Positions 18,159 to 27,525 of a DNA stretch of 64,000 nt are shown in pieces. This stretch comes from Chitinophaga solisilvae (GTDB lineage Bacteria; Bacteroidota; Bacteroidia; Chitinophagales; Chitinophagaceae): positions 124,001-188,000 of the forward strand of contig NZ_JAABOK010000004.1 of assembly GCF_009928525.1 (NCBI RefSeq), in the 5' to 3' direction. The translations under genes were made by a program, and so were the position numbers. Every line of letters starts with the position of its first letter. Within the stretch, counting starts at the first letter, position 1. A model generated the notes under the pieces. That model was not told the origin of the DNA. It did not search any database and saw only the letters and a list, made by a program, of their open reading frames with translations.

Positions 18159-19418
18159 TTATTTGGTGAACTGCCCTTTGTTGATGGTGGCAATCACTTT
18201 TCCTTTCAGTTGGGTCCCAATATAAGCTGAATTTTTAGATTTGGAAGCGATGTCCCCGGCAGTGAACTCCCAGGTGGCTTCCGGGTCAAAGATGGTCAGA
18301 TTCGCTGCAGCGCCCTCAGCGACGGCCGGCTGCGGTTGTCTGAAGATGGCACGGGGTTTTTCGGTGAGCATACCAATAAGCTGTTCCAGTGGCAGCTGGG
18401 GAAGGTATTGTCTCAGCACTCCGAAGCAGCTTTCCAGACCGATCATACCATTTTTGGCATATTCAAATTCCACCTGTTTGGCATCCCATTCCTGGGGTAC
18501 GTGGTGGGTGGCAATGCAGTCGATGGTGCCGTGCAGCACTGCTTCCTGCAGGGCTTTCACGTCATCGGCGGTACGCAGCGGCGGATTTACCTTCAGGTGG
18601 GTATCATAATTTACCAGCCCGGCATCTGTTAAGGACAGGTGGTAAGGTGTTACAGAACAGGTAACCTTGATGCCGTCAGCTTTGGCGGCAGCAATGAGTG
18701 CGACGGACTTGCGGGTGCTGACACCGGTGATGTGCAGGCGGGAATCCGTGTATTTCGCCAGTTCCAGGTCGCGCTGAATAATCAGCTCTTCTGCCAGGGC
18801 CGGTTTGCCGGGCATCCCCAGCTGGGTGGAGTAGATGCCTTCGTGCATCAGGCCATGCGCGGAAATACTCTGATCGTCCGGCAGCTGGATGAAGGTACCG
18901 TCGAAAGCCTTGATATACTGCAGGGCTTTCAGCAGCAGTCCGGGTGACTGTACGGGTTTCAGGCCATCGGAGAAGGCTACTGCGCCTGTCTGCTGCATTT
19001 CATACATTTCAGCAAGACCGCTGCCTTCCAGGTTCTTGGTGGCAGCGCCAATAGGCAGTACATCTACCGCCGTATGACGGGTTTTACTCAGTACATATTC
19101 GATTTGCGCCTTCGTATGCAGGGCAGGCTGGGTGTTGGGGACTATCATAACAGCGGTGTAACCGCCGGCAGCTGCCGCCTTCACGCCGCTGTGCAGGTCT
19201 TCCTTGTGTTCCAGACCCGGATCACAGAACTGCGCAAAAATATCCATCCATCCTGCCGATACATGCAGGTTTTCGCCGGAAATCACAGTGGCGCGGGCAT
19301 CTTCCAGATGGTCGCCCACCTGGTGGATAATACCGTTCTGAATGGAAATGTCTTTTTGCTGCCCGTGATATGGGGAGGAAGGCGCTATAATCTTTACGTT
19401 TTTGAGTAATATGTGCAT
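18159..19418 (-). CDS. Dihydroorotase-like protein, probably non-catalytic
   Basis: A 419-residue amidohydrolase-fold protein of the dihydroorotase family (HKEDLHSGVKAAAAGGYTAV, MIVPNTQPALHTK, LGMPGKPALAEE, KVNPPLRT, FEYAKNGMIGLE). The metal site is damaged. The position of the HxH motif reads DIFAQFCDPG (Phe61, Gln63), and the Asp of the usual ATDHAPH motif is His305 (ATHHVPQ). It therefore resembles PyrC' type pseudo-dihydroorotases that support aspartate transcarbamoylase. A separate active enzyme would be expected elsewhere in the genome. A TACATTTG promoter element lies ~50 bases upstream. Confidence 0.85.
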   Translation of the reverse strand: MHILLKNVKIIAPSSPYHGQQKDISIQNGIIHQVGDHLEDARATVISGENLHVSAGWMDIFAQFCDPGLEHKEDLHSGVKAAAAGGYTAVMIVPNTQPALHTKAQIEYVLSKTRHTAVDVLPIGAATKNLEGSGLAEMYEMQQTGAVAFSDGLKPVQSPGLLLKALQYIKAFDGTFIQLPDDQSISAHGLMHEGIYSTQLGMPGKPALAEELIIQRDLELAKYTDSRLHITGVSTRKSVALIAAAKADGIKVTCSVTPYHLSLTDAGLVNYDTHLKVNPPLRTADDVKALQEAVLHGTIDCIATHHVPQEWDAKQVEFEYAKNGMIGLESCFGVLRQYLPQLPLEQLIGMLTEKPRAIFRQPQPAVAEGAAANLTIFDPEATWEFTAGDIASKSKNSAYIGTQLKGKVIATINKGQFTK

Positions 19419-19465
19419 GCTTTACTTTCTATTCAAATATCAAAACCTGTCCAAAAATACAGGGG

Positions 19466-19473
19466 CAAATGTA
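19466..19473 (-). promoter_or_regulatory. Bacteroidota-type -7 element for the dihydroorotase-like gene
   Basis: Minus-strand TACATTTG fits TAnnTTTG and lies 48 bases before the ATG at 19418. No clear -33 TTTG was found. Confidence 0.5.
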
Positions 19474-19568
19474 ACATAAAATGTTATAAAATAGCAGCGG
19501 GCCAATCGCTTTTAGCTCCTGCCCGTGCCGGTAACGGCCCGTTTGGGCATCTTCCGTTTCAGGTTGGT

Positions 19569-20576
19569 ATGATAATTGAAAACAGAGGGGTAGCAGATCA
19601 AAATAACACCAGGATGATAGATTATCTTACTAACCTCGTCACACGGATATGCGACCGCTCGGAACAATTACATAATGGTCAGACGGTTAGCTGGCAGGCA
19701 CTCCGGGAAGCCGAACAACTGGCCAATCATGCCTATATTCCTGTTTTGTATCAATATATTGAAACTGAACCTCAAAAGGAAAAACGCATTGCCGCCGCTT
19801 TTATCATTACCCAGCTTTCCAGGAATACCAATGACCCGGAAGTGATCCGCTTCCTCATGGACCGGCTGAAAGCTGAACAGGACACTGATATTGTTACTGC
19901 CATCCAGCAAAACCTGGAATCAGGGCTGCCTGTCCCCGGCTATATAAACCTGCAACCCCTTTTTAACAATACTTTATCCGCCAATAACAACGTACGCCGT
20001 TCCGCATTGCTGGCCCTCCGGGGTACCAACAACCCTGCCGTGGAAGAATGGGCGCTGAACCTGCTCAAACGCACGGTGAACGACTACGATGTATATTATA
20101 TAGTATTACTGCTGCATAAAACAGGTACCCAGAAAAGCCTGCCGGTACTACGCCGCCTCCTCGAACATTCCCGCCAGGATGTGAAAGCCCTCGCTTTCGC
20201 CACCATTGCGGATATCGAAAAGGAAAAGGAAGCCATGTTCTACATGCGCTGCCTGCAACGCGGCCACCTGAAGTTCGAAGCCATGGAAGCGATCTACAAA
20301 TATGCAGACGAATCCGCCATCCAGGCCGTCATAGGACGCATCACCGAACTGCTCTCCAAAAGACGCAGCAACGCCCGGCTTACCATCGAAACCTTCAAAA
20401 ACGGCTTCACTGACCTGATGCTAGGCATGGAATTTCTCTCCCGCTTCCGGGCTGCCAAGGCAGAAGTCAAAAAAACCTTCTCCTGGATCACCGAAACCCG
20501 CGCGGACTACCTCCTCCCGGAAGAAAGGGAATGGATTCAGCGGAATTTGCCCAGCGTAGCAATGGTTAATAAATAA
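19569..20576 (+). CDS. HEAT-repeat-like protein of unknown function
   Basis: An all-helical protein of about 335 residues from the start chosen here. Repeated helical pairs (RRSALLALRGTNNPAVEEWA, LPVLRRLLEHSRQDVKALAF, FEAMEAIYKYADESAIQAVI) indicate HEAT/Armadillo-type repeats, a scaffold for protein contacts. A longer frame begins at 19413 but would overlap the divergent gene and its promoter, so the Met at 19569 (or 19614) is preferred. No signal peptide. The partner is unknown. Its stop codon touches the left arm of a family A inverted repeat. Confidence 0.75.
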   Translation: MIIENRGVADQNNTRMIDYLTNLVTRICDRSEQLHNGQTVSWQALREAEQLANHAYIPVLYQYIETEPQKEKRIAAAFIITQLSRNTNDPEVIRFLMDRLKAEQDTDIVTAIQQNLESGLPVPGYINLQPLFNNTLSANNNVRRSALLALRGTNNPAVEEWALNLLKRTVNDYDVYYIVLLLHKTGTQKSLPVLRRLLEHSRQDVKALAFATIADIEKEKEAMFYMRCLQRGHLKFEAMEAIYKYADESAIQAVIGRITELLSKRRSNARLTIETFKNGFTDLMLGMEFLSRFRAAKAEVKKTFSWITETRADYLLPEEREWIQRNLPSVAMVNK

Positions 20577-20720
20577 TTACGAATTACGAATGGCGAATTA
20601 CGAATGTAGAAGCGAAGAGCTAAACGATGATTAAGGAGGATATGTAATAGTTATCACCTTTAATCATCGTTTAGCTCTTCGCTTCTACATTCGTAATTCG
20701 CCATTCGTAATTCGTAATTA
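20574..20720. repeat. Long intergenic inverted repeat, family A copy 3
   Basis: The left arm begins at the HEAT gene stop; the stem continues into agaagcgaagagctaaacga and its complement. One unit reads atggcgaatt instead of attgcgaatt, and the opposite arm carries the matching change (aattcgccat), so base pairing is kept. It lies between two plus-strand genes. Confidence 0.85.
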
Positions 20721-20722
20721 TT

Positions 20723-20730
20723 TACATTTG
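20723..20730 (+). promoter_or_regulatory. Bacteroidota-type -7 element for the DPP IV gene
   Basis: TACATTTG matches TAnnTTTG and is 19 bases before the ATG at 20750, immediately after the inverted repeat. Confidence 0.55.
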
Positions 20731-20749
20731 GGACTTAACTAAAGAAACA

Positions 20750-22924
20750 ATGACAAAGGGGTTATTATTGCTTTTGACGGGTTGTATGGCAGGCGGGATG
20801 CAGGTTTCGTATGCACAGCAGCAAATGTATACGATGGCGCAGGCTACCAACGGGCTTCGTCAGGATCTGGCGCCGGAGCGCCTGAAACAGTTTGAATGGG
20901 TACCTGGTGAAAATGCCTATACCCGGACGGTCAACGCCAATGGTACTGCAGCATGGGTGAAATATACCGTGCCTGCAGGTAAAGGGCAGGCAGCGGCGGA
21001 TACGCTGGTTACGCAGGCAGCACTCAGTCAGCAGCTGGCAGGAAAAAAGCAGCTGCGCGGTTTACCGGCTATTCGCTGGATCAATGCCACTACTGCCTGG
21101 TTCAGTGTAGGTAATACCTTGTATACCGGCATCCTGCAGAACGGGAAAATGACTTTTACCGTTTGGTGCACGCTGCCGGAAGAGGCGGAGAACATTACGG
21201 TAAATACAAGCAGCCGCCAGATTGCCTATACGGTGAAAAACAATCTTTTCCTGCGCAATGCCGAAGGAAAGGAAACCGCCGTTACCAGCGACAGCAACAT
21301 CAATATCATCAATGGTAAGAGCGTACACCGCGAAGAATTCGGTATCGATAAAGGTATCTTCTTTTCTCCGCAGGGCGACCTCCTCGCTTTTTACCGCATG
21401 GACCAGCAAATGGTCAGCGACTACCCGGTAATTGACTGGTCTGTAGTACCTGCTCATGCTAATATTATCAAGTACCCGATGGCAGGAGGTAAATCCCATG
21501 AAGTAACCCTGGGCGTTTATCAGCCGTCAACCGGAAAAACAGTATTCCTCAAAACCGGCGGCCCGGCAGATCATTACCTGACCTGCGTCACCTGGGCCCC
21601 CGATCAGCAGTCCGTATATGTGGCCCTGCTGAACCGGGAACAGAATCACCTGTGGCTGAACCAGTACAGCGCTGCTACCGGTGAACTGATGAAAACACTT
21701 TTTGAAGAAACCGACAGCAAATACGTACACCCTTCTCATCCGCTTACCTTTGTGCCGGGCAAACCGGACCAGTTTATCTGGTTCAGTGACCGCGACGGCT
21801 ATACGCATCTCTACCTGTATAATACACAGGGACAGCTGCTGAAACAGCTCACCAAAGGCAACTGGGTGGTGAATGAACTGCAGGGCTTCAACAGTGCTGC
21901 CAATGAAATGATTGTTACCACAGCGAAAGAAAGCCCGATGGAAAAACATATCTACGCAGTGAACCTGAAATCAGCCGCCATGAGGCGCCTGGAACAGGCC
22001 GCCGGCTGGCACGACGCCCAGGTAAGCAGCAATGGCGCATACATACTGGATACCTACAGCGCGAAAGATGTACCCGGATCTGCCAGTATCATTTCACTCA
22101 ACGGTAAGTTCCGTGAAACCCTGCTGACTGCCGCCGATCCGTTGACGCATTTCAAACGCCCTGAAATACGCCAGGTAACACTGAAAGCAGATGACGGTAC
22201 TCCTTTATATGGTAAACTGATACTGCCGGCAGATTTCGACTCCACCAGGCAATATCCGGTGGTGGTATATCTTTACAATGGTCCTAATGTACAGCTGATC
22301 CGCAATACCTTCCCGTACAGCGGCAACCTGTGGTACGAATACATGGCACAGCACGGCTACATCATCTTCACCATGGATGGCCGCGGCAGCGCTAACAGGG
22401 GCATGGCATTCGAACAGGCTACCTTCCGTCAGCTGGGAACCGTTGAAATGAACGATCAGCTGCAAGGCGTGGCATACCTGAAATCACTGCCCTATGTGAA
22501 TCAGCAGAAAATGGGCGTTCATGGCTGGAGCTACGGCGGATTTATGACTACCTCCCTGATGCTGCGCCACCCCGGCGTATTCCAGGCAGCAGTTGCCGGC
22601 GGCCCGGTAATCGACTGGAGCATGTACGAAATCATGTACACCGAAAGATATATGGATACGCCACAGGAAAACCCCGAAGGATACGCCGCTTCCAACCTGC
22701 TCACGCAAACCGGCAACCTGAAAGGCAACCTGATGCTCATCCATGGCACCAACGACGATGTAGTGGTATGGCAGCATTCCATCAACTTCCTCAGGGCCTG
22801 TGTGGATAACGGCGTACAGGTAGATTATTTCGTGTATCCGGGACATTTGCACAATGTGCTCGGCAAAGACAGAGTACATTTGATGCAGAAAATTACGGAC
22901 TACTTTGATAGGAACCTGAAATAA
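20750..22924 (+). CDS. S9 family dipeptidyl-peptidase IV
   Basis: A 724-residue exported serine peptidase that cuts X-Pro or X-Ala dipeptides from peptide N-termini. A signal peptide (LLLLLTGCMAGGMQVSYA) is followed by an eight-bladed propeller (~80-440) and an alpha/beta-hydrolase domain. The catalytic triad is visible as HGWSYGGF (Ser594), IHGTNDDVV (Asp) and YPGHLHNV (His). The DPP IV propeller motif for binding the free N-terminus appears as HREEFGID. An adjacent LTGC could be read as a lipobox, but Ala-Gln-Gln after VSYA fits signal peptidase I better. It stands alone between two family A repeats. Confidence 0.93.
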   Translation: MTKGLLLLLTGCMAGGMQVSYAQQQMYTMAQATNGLRQDLAPERLKQFEWVPGENAYTRTVNANGTAAWVKYTVPAGKGQAAADTLVTQAALSQQLAGKKQLRGLPAIRWINATTAWFSVGNTLYTGILQNGKMTFTVWCTLPEEAENITVNTSSRQIAYTVKNNLFLRNAEGKETAVTSDSNINIINGKSVHREEFGIDKGIFFSPQGDLLAFYRMDQQMVSDYPVIDWSVVPAHANIIKYPMAGGKSHEVTLGVYQPSTGKTVFLKTGGPADHYLTCVTWAPDQQSVYVALLNREQNHLWLNQYSAATGELMKTLFEETDSKYVHPSHPLTFVPGKPDQFIWFSDRDGYTHLYLYNTQGQLLKQLTKGNWVVNELQGFNSAANEMIVTTAKESPMEKHIYAVNLKSAAMRRLEQAAGWHDAQVSSNGAYILDTYSAKDVPGSASIISLNGKFRETLLTAADPLTHFKRPEIRQVTLKADDGTPLYGKLILPADFDSTRQYPVVVYLYNGPNVQLIRNTFPYSGNLWYEYMAQHGYIIFTMDGRGSANRGMAFEQATFRQLGTVEMNDQLQGVAYLKSLPYVNQQKMGVHGWSYGGFMTTSLMLRHPGVFQAAVAGGPVIDWSMYEIMYTERYMDTPQENPEGYAASNLLTQTGNLKGNLMLIHGTNDDVVVWQHSINFLRACVDNGVQVDYFVYPGHLHNVLGKDRVHLMQKITDYFDRNLK

Positions 22925-22925
22925 G

Positions 22926-23045
22926 TAATTACGAATTACGAATTGCGAATTACGAATGAAAGCGAAGAGCTAAGCGAAGATCATATTTGATTTTCGCTTA
23001 GCTCTTCGCTTTCATTCGTAATTCGCAATTCGTAATTCGTAATTA
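22926..23045. repeat. Long intergenic inverted repeat, family A copy 4
   Basis: Arms start taattacgaattacgaattg; the copy-specific stem is aaagcgaagagctaagcgaa with complement. It lies between the convergent DPP IV and DUF1349 genes and is nearly perfect. Confidence 0.85.
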
Positions 23046-23047
23046 TT

Positions 23048-23716
23048 TCACAATCCCGTTTTGTTACTCTTATATGCCCTCGGAATATAGCTGATTTCCG
23101 AGAACGTGCTGGTACAGGATTCTCCTAACGGGGATTGAGAGGAGAAGCCCAGCCTGCAAGGGCCTTTAGGCTGGAAATTCACCATTCTGGCGGATTCCCA
23201 GGCTTTGCCGTCGAAGGAATAAAAGAAGCCGTACATGTTACCGGATTTGCTCAGCCGCAGATAAACCTCGTTCGTAGGGGCGAAAGCGTTATTACTGCCA
23301 TCAGTGTAAGTATTGGTAACGCTGGAGCAAACGAGCATTTTCTTGTCACCGGTGAACTCAAAAAGAAATTTAAGCCACTGGGTAGAATCGGCCATCAGGT
23401 AGATGGCGCCACCATCGTATTCTTTCCTGAAATCCACCTTTACTTTTACCGTCAGTATAAAGTCCTTGTCTGGCGTGAAAGCCAGGATGGGTGCGGTAGC
23501 CACGTTATAGTTCCCGCCGGGGTAGTTGAAAAAATCTGAGCCTTTGGCGCCGGTGATGGTCAATGCGTTGTCCGTCACCTGGAAACTTTTGGGTGTATTG
23601 ATCCAGGAGAAGGAGTGAGGGATGCCTTTCACCTGGATGCTGTCAGCCGGAGTGGCGGCCATAGCGCTGCAACATAATATCAGCAGGCAGTTGAGCAGAT
23701 GTAATTTCTTTTTCAC
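23048..23716 (-). CDS. Exported DUF1349 (concanavalin-like) protein
   Basis: A 222-residue protein with signal peptide (LLNCLLILCCSAMA). FSWINTPKSFQVTDNALTIT, FFNYPGGNYNVATAPIL, then YDGGAIYLMADSTQWLKFLFEF and FFYSFDGKAWE are the DUF1349 pattern, a beta-sandwich related to laminin-G/concanavalin folds. Such proteins are thought to bind carbohydrate, but no reaction is known. It has its own leader region and no operon partner. Confidence 0.85.
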   Translation of the reverse strand: MKKKLHLLNCLLILCCSAMAATPADSIQVKGIPHSFSWINTPKSFQVTDNALTITGAKGSDFFNYPGGNYNVATAPILAFTPDKDFILTVKVKVDFRKEYDGGAIYLMADSTQWLKFLFEFTGDKKMLVCSSVTNTYTDGSNNAFAPTNEVYLRLSKSGNMYGFFYSFDGKAWESARMVNFQPKGPCRLGFSSQSPLGESCTSTFSEISYIPRAYKSNKTGL

Positions 23717-23841
23717 GGATTGAGTTTTTTTTAGAGGGAAAAGATAGAAAAATATTTATTGGTAAGGGGAAGATAATTTAGCAGAGAAAGCCCGATAAAA
23801 CGATTACCTTGACATCTCTATTGATAATAAAACAGTTAACA

Positions 23842-25065
23842 ATGAAGTACGTTGTATTGGCCCTGGGTCTTTTATCAGCCACAGGGCTGTTTGCACAAAA
23901 AAAACATAAGGCTTTATTTATTATTGCAGATGGGATTCCTGCTGATGTCATCGAAGCGCAGCCAACACCTAACCTGAAGCGTATTGCGGCAGCAGGCGGA
24001 TATACCCGTGCGTATGTGGGCGGAGAGAAGAATGGTTATTCCCAGACGCCCACTATCTCTGCCGTAGGCTATAACAGTCTGCTGACAAGTACCTGGGTGA
24101 ACAAACATAATGTGTGGGATAATGATATCGCCGCACAGAATTATTACTATCCCAGTATTTTCCGCTATTTCAAAACGGCCTATCCGCAGAAACAGACCGC
24201 CATCTTTTCCTCCTGGCAGGATAACCGCACCAAACTGGCCGGTGACGGGCTTCCGCAGACAGGCGGCTTACGTATAGATCATGCGGTAGACGGACTGGAG
24301 CTGGACACCGTGCAATATCCGCATGATAAAAATAAATGGTACATGCACCTGATCGATTCAACGGTAGTGGAGAAGGCAGCAGCCTATGTACGCAGCAACG
24401 GGCCAGACCTTACCTGGGTGTATCTCGAATACAGCGATGATATGGGACACCGCCATGGTACCGGAAAAGAAATGGACACCGCCGTGCGTATGACAGATGA
24501 TTATGCCGGAAAAATCTGGGATGCTATCAGGTACCGGGAACAGCATTTCAACGAAGAATGGCAGATTTACATTACGACCGACCATGGCCGCGATGCCAGC
24601 ACCGGTCATCATCACGGCGGGCAATCAGACAGGGAACGCACCACCTGGATTGTTACCAATGCCAAGGGACTGAACAGCTATTTTAAAACCGCGCAACCCG
24701 GTATTGTAGATATATTGCCATCTATGGCCCGCTTCCTGGATATAAAAATACCGCAGCATTATGAACGGGAGTTAGACGGCGTTGCGCTCACCGGCGCCGT
24801 ATCACTGGCAAAACCCGCCGCTGTACGTGATAATGACCACCTGCAGGTGACCTGGAAAGCCTATGATAAAAAAGGGAAAGTGAAAATTTTCGTCACCACC
24901 ACCAACAACTTCAAAACCGGCGGAAAGGACGAATATACGCTGCTCGCAACAGTACCGGTCAGCAACGGACAAGCCACTCTCAACATTAAAAATATGCCTT
25001 CCACGTTTTATAAGATAGTACTGGAAGCCCCCCACAATACTGTTAATACCTGGATCACCCAATAG
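23842..25065 (+). CDS. Exported alkaline phosphatase superfamily protein (phosphodiesterase-like)
   Basis: A 407-residue exported enzyme of the nucleotide pyrophosphatase/phosphodiesterase branch. A signal peptide ([18 protein letters not shown]) is followed by a metal-binding Asp in LFIIADGIP, the probable nucleophile Thr in [30 protein letters not shown] and [16 protein letters not shown] with Asp/His ligands. A C-terminal beta domain (~320-407) follows. The start at 23842 gives a proper signal peptide; an upstream in-frame ATG at 23809 adds eleven poorly fitting residues. The substrate is unknown. Confidence 0.88.
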   Translation: MKYVVLALGLLSATGLFAQKKHKALFIIADGIPADVIEAQPTPNLKRIAAAGGYTRAYVGGEKNGYSQTPTISAVGYNSLLTSTWVNKHNVWDNDIAAQNYYYPSIFRYFKTAYPQKQTAIFSSWQDNRTKLAGDGLPQTGGLRIDHAVDGLELDTVQYPHDKNKWYMHLIDSTVVEKAAAYVRSNGPDLTWVYLEYSDDMGHRHGTGKEMDTAVRMTDDYAGKIWDAIRYREQHFNEEWQIYITTDHGRDASTGHHHGGQSDRERTTWIVTNAKGLNSYFKTAQPGIVDILPSMARFLDIKIPQHYERELDGVALTGAVSLAKPAAVRDNDHLQVTWKAYDKKGKVKIFVTTTNNFKTGGKDEYTLLATVPVSNGQATLNIKNMPSTFYKIVLEAPHNTVNTWITQ

Positions 25066-25068
25066 GTT

Positions 25069-25177
25069 AATTTGTTTATTTTTTTATTTGAGATTTTCTC
25101 TCTTATCAGTGTCTCCGTATAAGTAAAAGGCAGACACTGATAAGAGAGAAAATCTCAAATAAAAAAATAAACAAATT
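25069..25177. repeat. AT-rich perfect intergenic palindrome (family B)
   Basis: Two arms of ~46 bases (25069-25114 and 25132-25177) containing ttatttgagattttctctct and tatcagtgtct, with a 17-base loop. It lies between the stop codons of two convergent genes and touches the stop of the SGNH gene. It shares ttatttgagatt with the palindrome at 3873-4150. It could act as a bidirectional terminator, since A/T runs flank the GC-richer tip. Confidence 0.85.
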
Positions 25178-26244
25178 TAAAGCAGCTTCTCTATAACGGG
25201 GCGTATGCGTCTGGCAAAACGCTCCATTCCTATATCGGTTGGGTGAACACCGTCTACGGTGCCTTCGTGGTCATCTCCCAGAAAGCCTTCTCCGCTGGTA
25301 TAATGCAGATTTTTTACCCCTGACTGCAGAAGTTGCAGGTAGGCTTTTTTTAGCGCTGCCCTTTTCCGGAATACCATTTCTTTCATGTCTTTTTCGAAGT
25401 ATGCATTTTCATACATGTAATTTTCTACCAGCAGGATAGGCACCCGGGGTTTGCATTGGCGTAGCTGTCTGATAAGCGCCACAGCGCCGGGTTGTATTTG
25501 CTCTGCATCGGTATTGGGATTGCAGTCTATAACGATAAGTGCCGGATCTGTTTCACAGATGGCGGCGCCTACGCTGGTTTCAAATTTACCGTTGCCGCTG
25601 AAGCCCAGGTTAATAAAGGGACGTTGCAGCTGGCGGGAGAGAATGCTGGTATAGGCCATGCCGGGGCGGTTGGCGCAGCCTCCCTGTGCAATGCTGGAGC
25701 CGTAATACACGACCGGTTTTTTATCCAGCAGTTGCTGCCCGCGTGGTTTTTCGATGACAGCTCCTTCATTTACGCCGATAGCTAAGGAATCGATGCCATC
25801 GTACAGCGGGAGGTAGAGCAGGTATTCCCTTTGTACCGGTTCGCCTTTATGCAGGAAGGTTTTTTCGGAACTGCTGCTGCCATCAGGGATTGCACTGTTG
25901 ACGAACTGCCATTTATTATTCACCAGCGCGTAGAGGTCCAGTCCTTTTATGCCGGTGGCGGTCATATGGTTCATGGCGAAGTTGTTGATGACTTTCCATC
26001 TGGCAGCGATGGTAGTGGCGTTGGAAGAGAAGCGGACCGCGATGCCGGCAGTATTCCGGCTCAGATACCATACCTCTGGTCTTACGGTAGCCTGGTATTT
26101 TGCCGGCAGCCGGTTGTAGCTGGAATCGTTAAGATACCTGCCGATGAGAGGAAACTCCATGGCGTTATGATAGACAAGGGATTGCGCCCGGGCAGCAGTC
26201 ATCAGCAGGATGACAGTGAATAAGGATAGCAGCGTTTTTTTCAT
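25177..26244 (-). CDS. Exported SGNH/GDSL hydrolase (two-domain carbohydrate-esterase type)
   Basis: A 355-residue exported esterase. The signal peptide is LLSLFTVILLMTAARA. The N-terminal beta domain (~30-170) is of the SGNH-hydrolase-N type. The catalytic domain has YYGSSIAQGG (Ser), NLGFSGNGKFE (Gly, Asn oxyanion residues), DCNPNT and DGVHPTDIGM (Asp/His). It probably removes acyl groups from a carbohydrate. A pair of LacI-type operator sequences lies upstream of its start, and a LacI-family regulator gene lies behind them, so sugar-controlled expression is likely. Confidence 0.88.
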   Translation of the reverse strand: MKKTLLSLFTVILLMTAARAQSLVYHNAMEFPLIGRYLNDSSYNRLPAKYQATVRPEVWYLSRNTAGIAVRFSSNATTIAARWKVINNFAMNHMTATGIKGLDLYALVNNKWQFVNSAIPDGSSSSEKTFLHKGEPVQREYLLYLPLYDGIDSLAIGVNEGAVIEKPRGQQLLDKKPVVYYGSSIAQGGCANRPGMAYTSILSRQLQRPFINLGFSGNGKFETSVGAAICETDPALIVIDCNPNTDAEQIQPGAVALIRQLRQCKPRVPILLVENYMYENAYFEKDMKEMVFRKRAALKKAYLQLLQSGVKNLHYTSGEGFLGDDHEGTVDGVHPTDIGMERFARRIRPVIEKLL

Positions 26245-26312
26245 CGGGAATTAATTATTGTTGGCAGAAAGATAATACAGGAAGCAGTGAAAAAAGGGCT
26301 TTTTTATCGTTT

Positions 26313-26349
26313 ACGCAAACGCTTGCGCGGTTAACGCAAGCGTTTGCGT
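26313..26349. promoter_or_regulatory. Paired LacI-family operators upstream of the SGNH hydrolase gene
   Basis: Two 15-base sites, acgcaaacgcttgcg (26313-26327) and its exact inverse cgcaagcgtttgcgt (26335-26349), are separated by 7 bases, so their centres are ~22 bases or two helical turns apart. Each contains a gcAAACGcTTgc-like near-palindrome, the usual core for LacI-family regulators. They lie ~70-105 bases upstream of the SGNH start. A TATCTTTC sequence resembling a -7 element lies between them and the gene (26268-26275, minus). Confidence 0.75.
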
Positions 26350-26499
26350 ATGCGGAATGTTAAAAGAATTATCTAACATAGTGGTGCAATTAAGAAAACA
26401 GATTTTAGCGCGCGAAGCAGCTATCAGAACAGCGAACAATGAGGTCGATGCCTTTGCCACGGTATAAGCTGTGGCAAGGTTATCGCCAGCAACCCTTTC

Positions 26500-27525
26500 T
26501 CACCTGTCATGTATCACAAGTTGTGATTCCATCAGCATATTATTATATTCATTTAATGCATGTTCTCCGCTCAGGAGGGATAACAGCATATTGGTTGCCG
26601 CCTTGCCCTGTTCGTAAGGGAACTGCTCTACAGAAGCAGCGGGGGGGAAGGCCGTATAGCCGCTTACCGGCGTATTGGCGTAAGATACAAAAGTTATATC
26701 CTTATTTATCTCCAGTTTTTGTTTAAGCGCATATTGAACGGCATCCATGGCAACGTAATCGTTGAAGGTAACGATGGCGGTTACCTTCCGTTTGAGGGAC
26801 AGCAGGTATTCCATGGCCTGGCTGGTGCCGGCGGCGGTGAGGTCTGCATTCACAATCAGTTCCGGATCATATTTAAGGCGATGTTTGCGCAGGGCCTTGA
26901 TGTAGCCGGTAGCGCGTTCCTTGCTGGCTACAAGCTGTTCCGGCCCGTTAATCATGCCGATCACGCGGTGTCCTTTTTTCAGCAGAAAATCCACCGCCTG
27001 TATAGTGCCTGATTCGAGGTTGCAGGAAACGGTGTGTATATTGGGAAGATCCGGAATACGATCGAAGAAAACGACCGGGATCTTTGCCTGACGCAGCATT
27101 TCAAAGTGATCGTAGTTACGGGTGTTTTTACCGATAGAAACAATGCAGCCGTCTACCCGGTGTTGTTTCATGCTTTGAATGATTTGTTTTTCGCGGGCTT
27201 CATCATCGTGCGACTGGCCCAGTAATACTGTATAGTCGTTGCTGTAGGCGGTGTCTTCAATGCCGCTGATAGCGCTGGAGAAGAAGGCTTCTGAGAGTTC
27301 CGGTAACAGGATACCGATGGTAAATGTCCGGCCCTGCTGAAAGTATACAGCGGTCTGATTGCGTTCATAATTCATTTCTGCAGCCAGTTGTTTCACCCTG
27401 GCTTTCGTGCGCAGTCCGATACTGTGATGATCGTGCAGCGCTCTTGAAACAGTAGATACAGAGATGTTTAGCTTTTTTGCAATTTCCTTTATTGTTGGTT
27501 GACCCGAAGAAACCACCTTTCTCAT
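26500..27525 (-). CDS. LacI family transcriptional regulator
   Basis: A 341-residue regulator from the start chosen here. The DNA-binding head QPTIKEIAKKLNISVSTVSR is followed by the hinge helix and a periplasmic-binding-protein-like ligand domain (TIGILLPELSEAFFSSAISG; GCIVSIGKNTRNYDHFEML; AIVTFNDYVAMDAVQ). A longer frame from 27561 adds a Cys-rich segment that is unlikely in this family. It probably binds the paired operators 150 bases beyond its 3' end and controls the SGNH hydrolase gene, in response to an unidentified sugar. Confidence 0.92.
   Translation of the reverse strand: MRKVVSSGQPTIKEIAKKLNISVSTVSRALHDHHSIGLRTKARVKQLAAEMNYERNQTAVYFQQGRTFTIGILLPELSEAFFSSAISGIEDTAYSNDYTVLLGQSHDDEAREKQIIQSMKQHRVDGCIVSIGKNTRNYDHFEMLRQAKIPVVFFDRIPDLPNIHTVSCNLESGTIQAVDFLLKKGHRVIGMINGPEQLVASKERATGYIKALRKHRLKYDPELIVNADLTAAGTSQAMEYLLSLKRKVTAIVTFNDYVAMDAVQYALKQKLEINKDITFVSYANTPVSGYTAFPPAASVEQFPYEQGKAATNMLLSLLSGEHALNEYNNMLMESQLVIHDR

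Noticed and set aside
26451..26482. cctttgccac / gtggcaagg hairpin as terminator of the LacI gene
   Set aside because: The stem is imperfect and there is no T run in the direction of transcription; too weak to list as a terminator.
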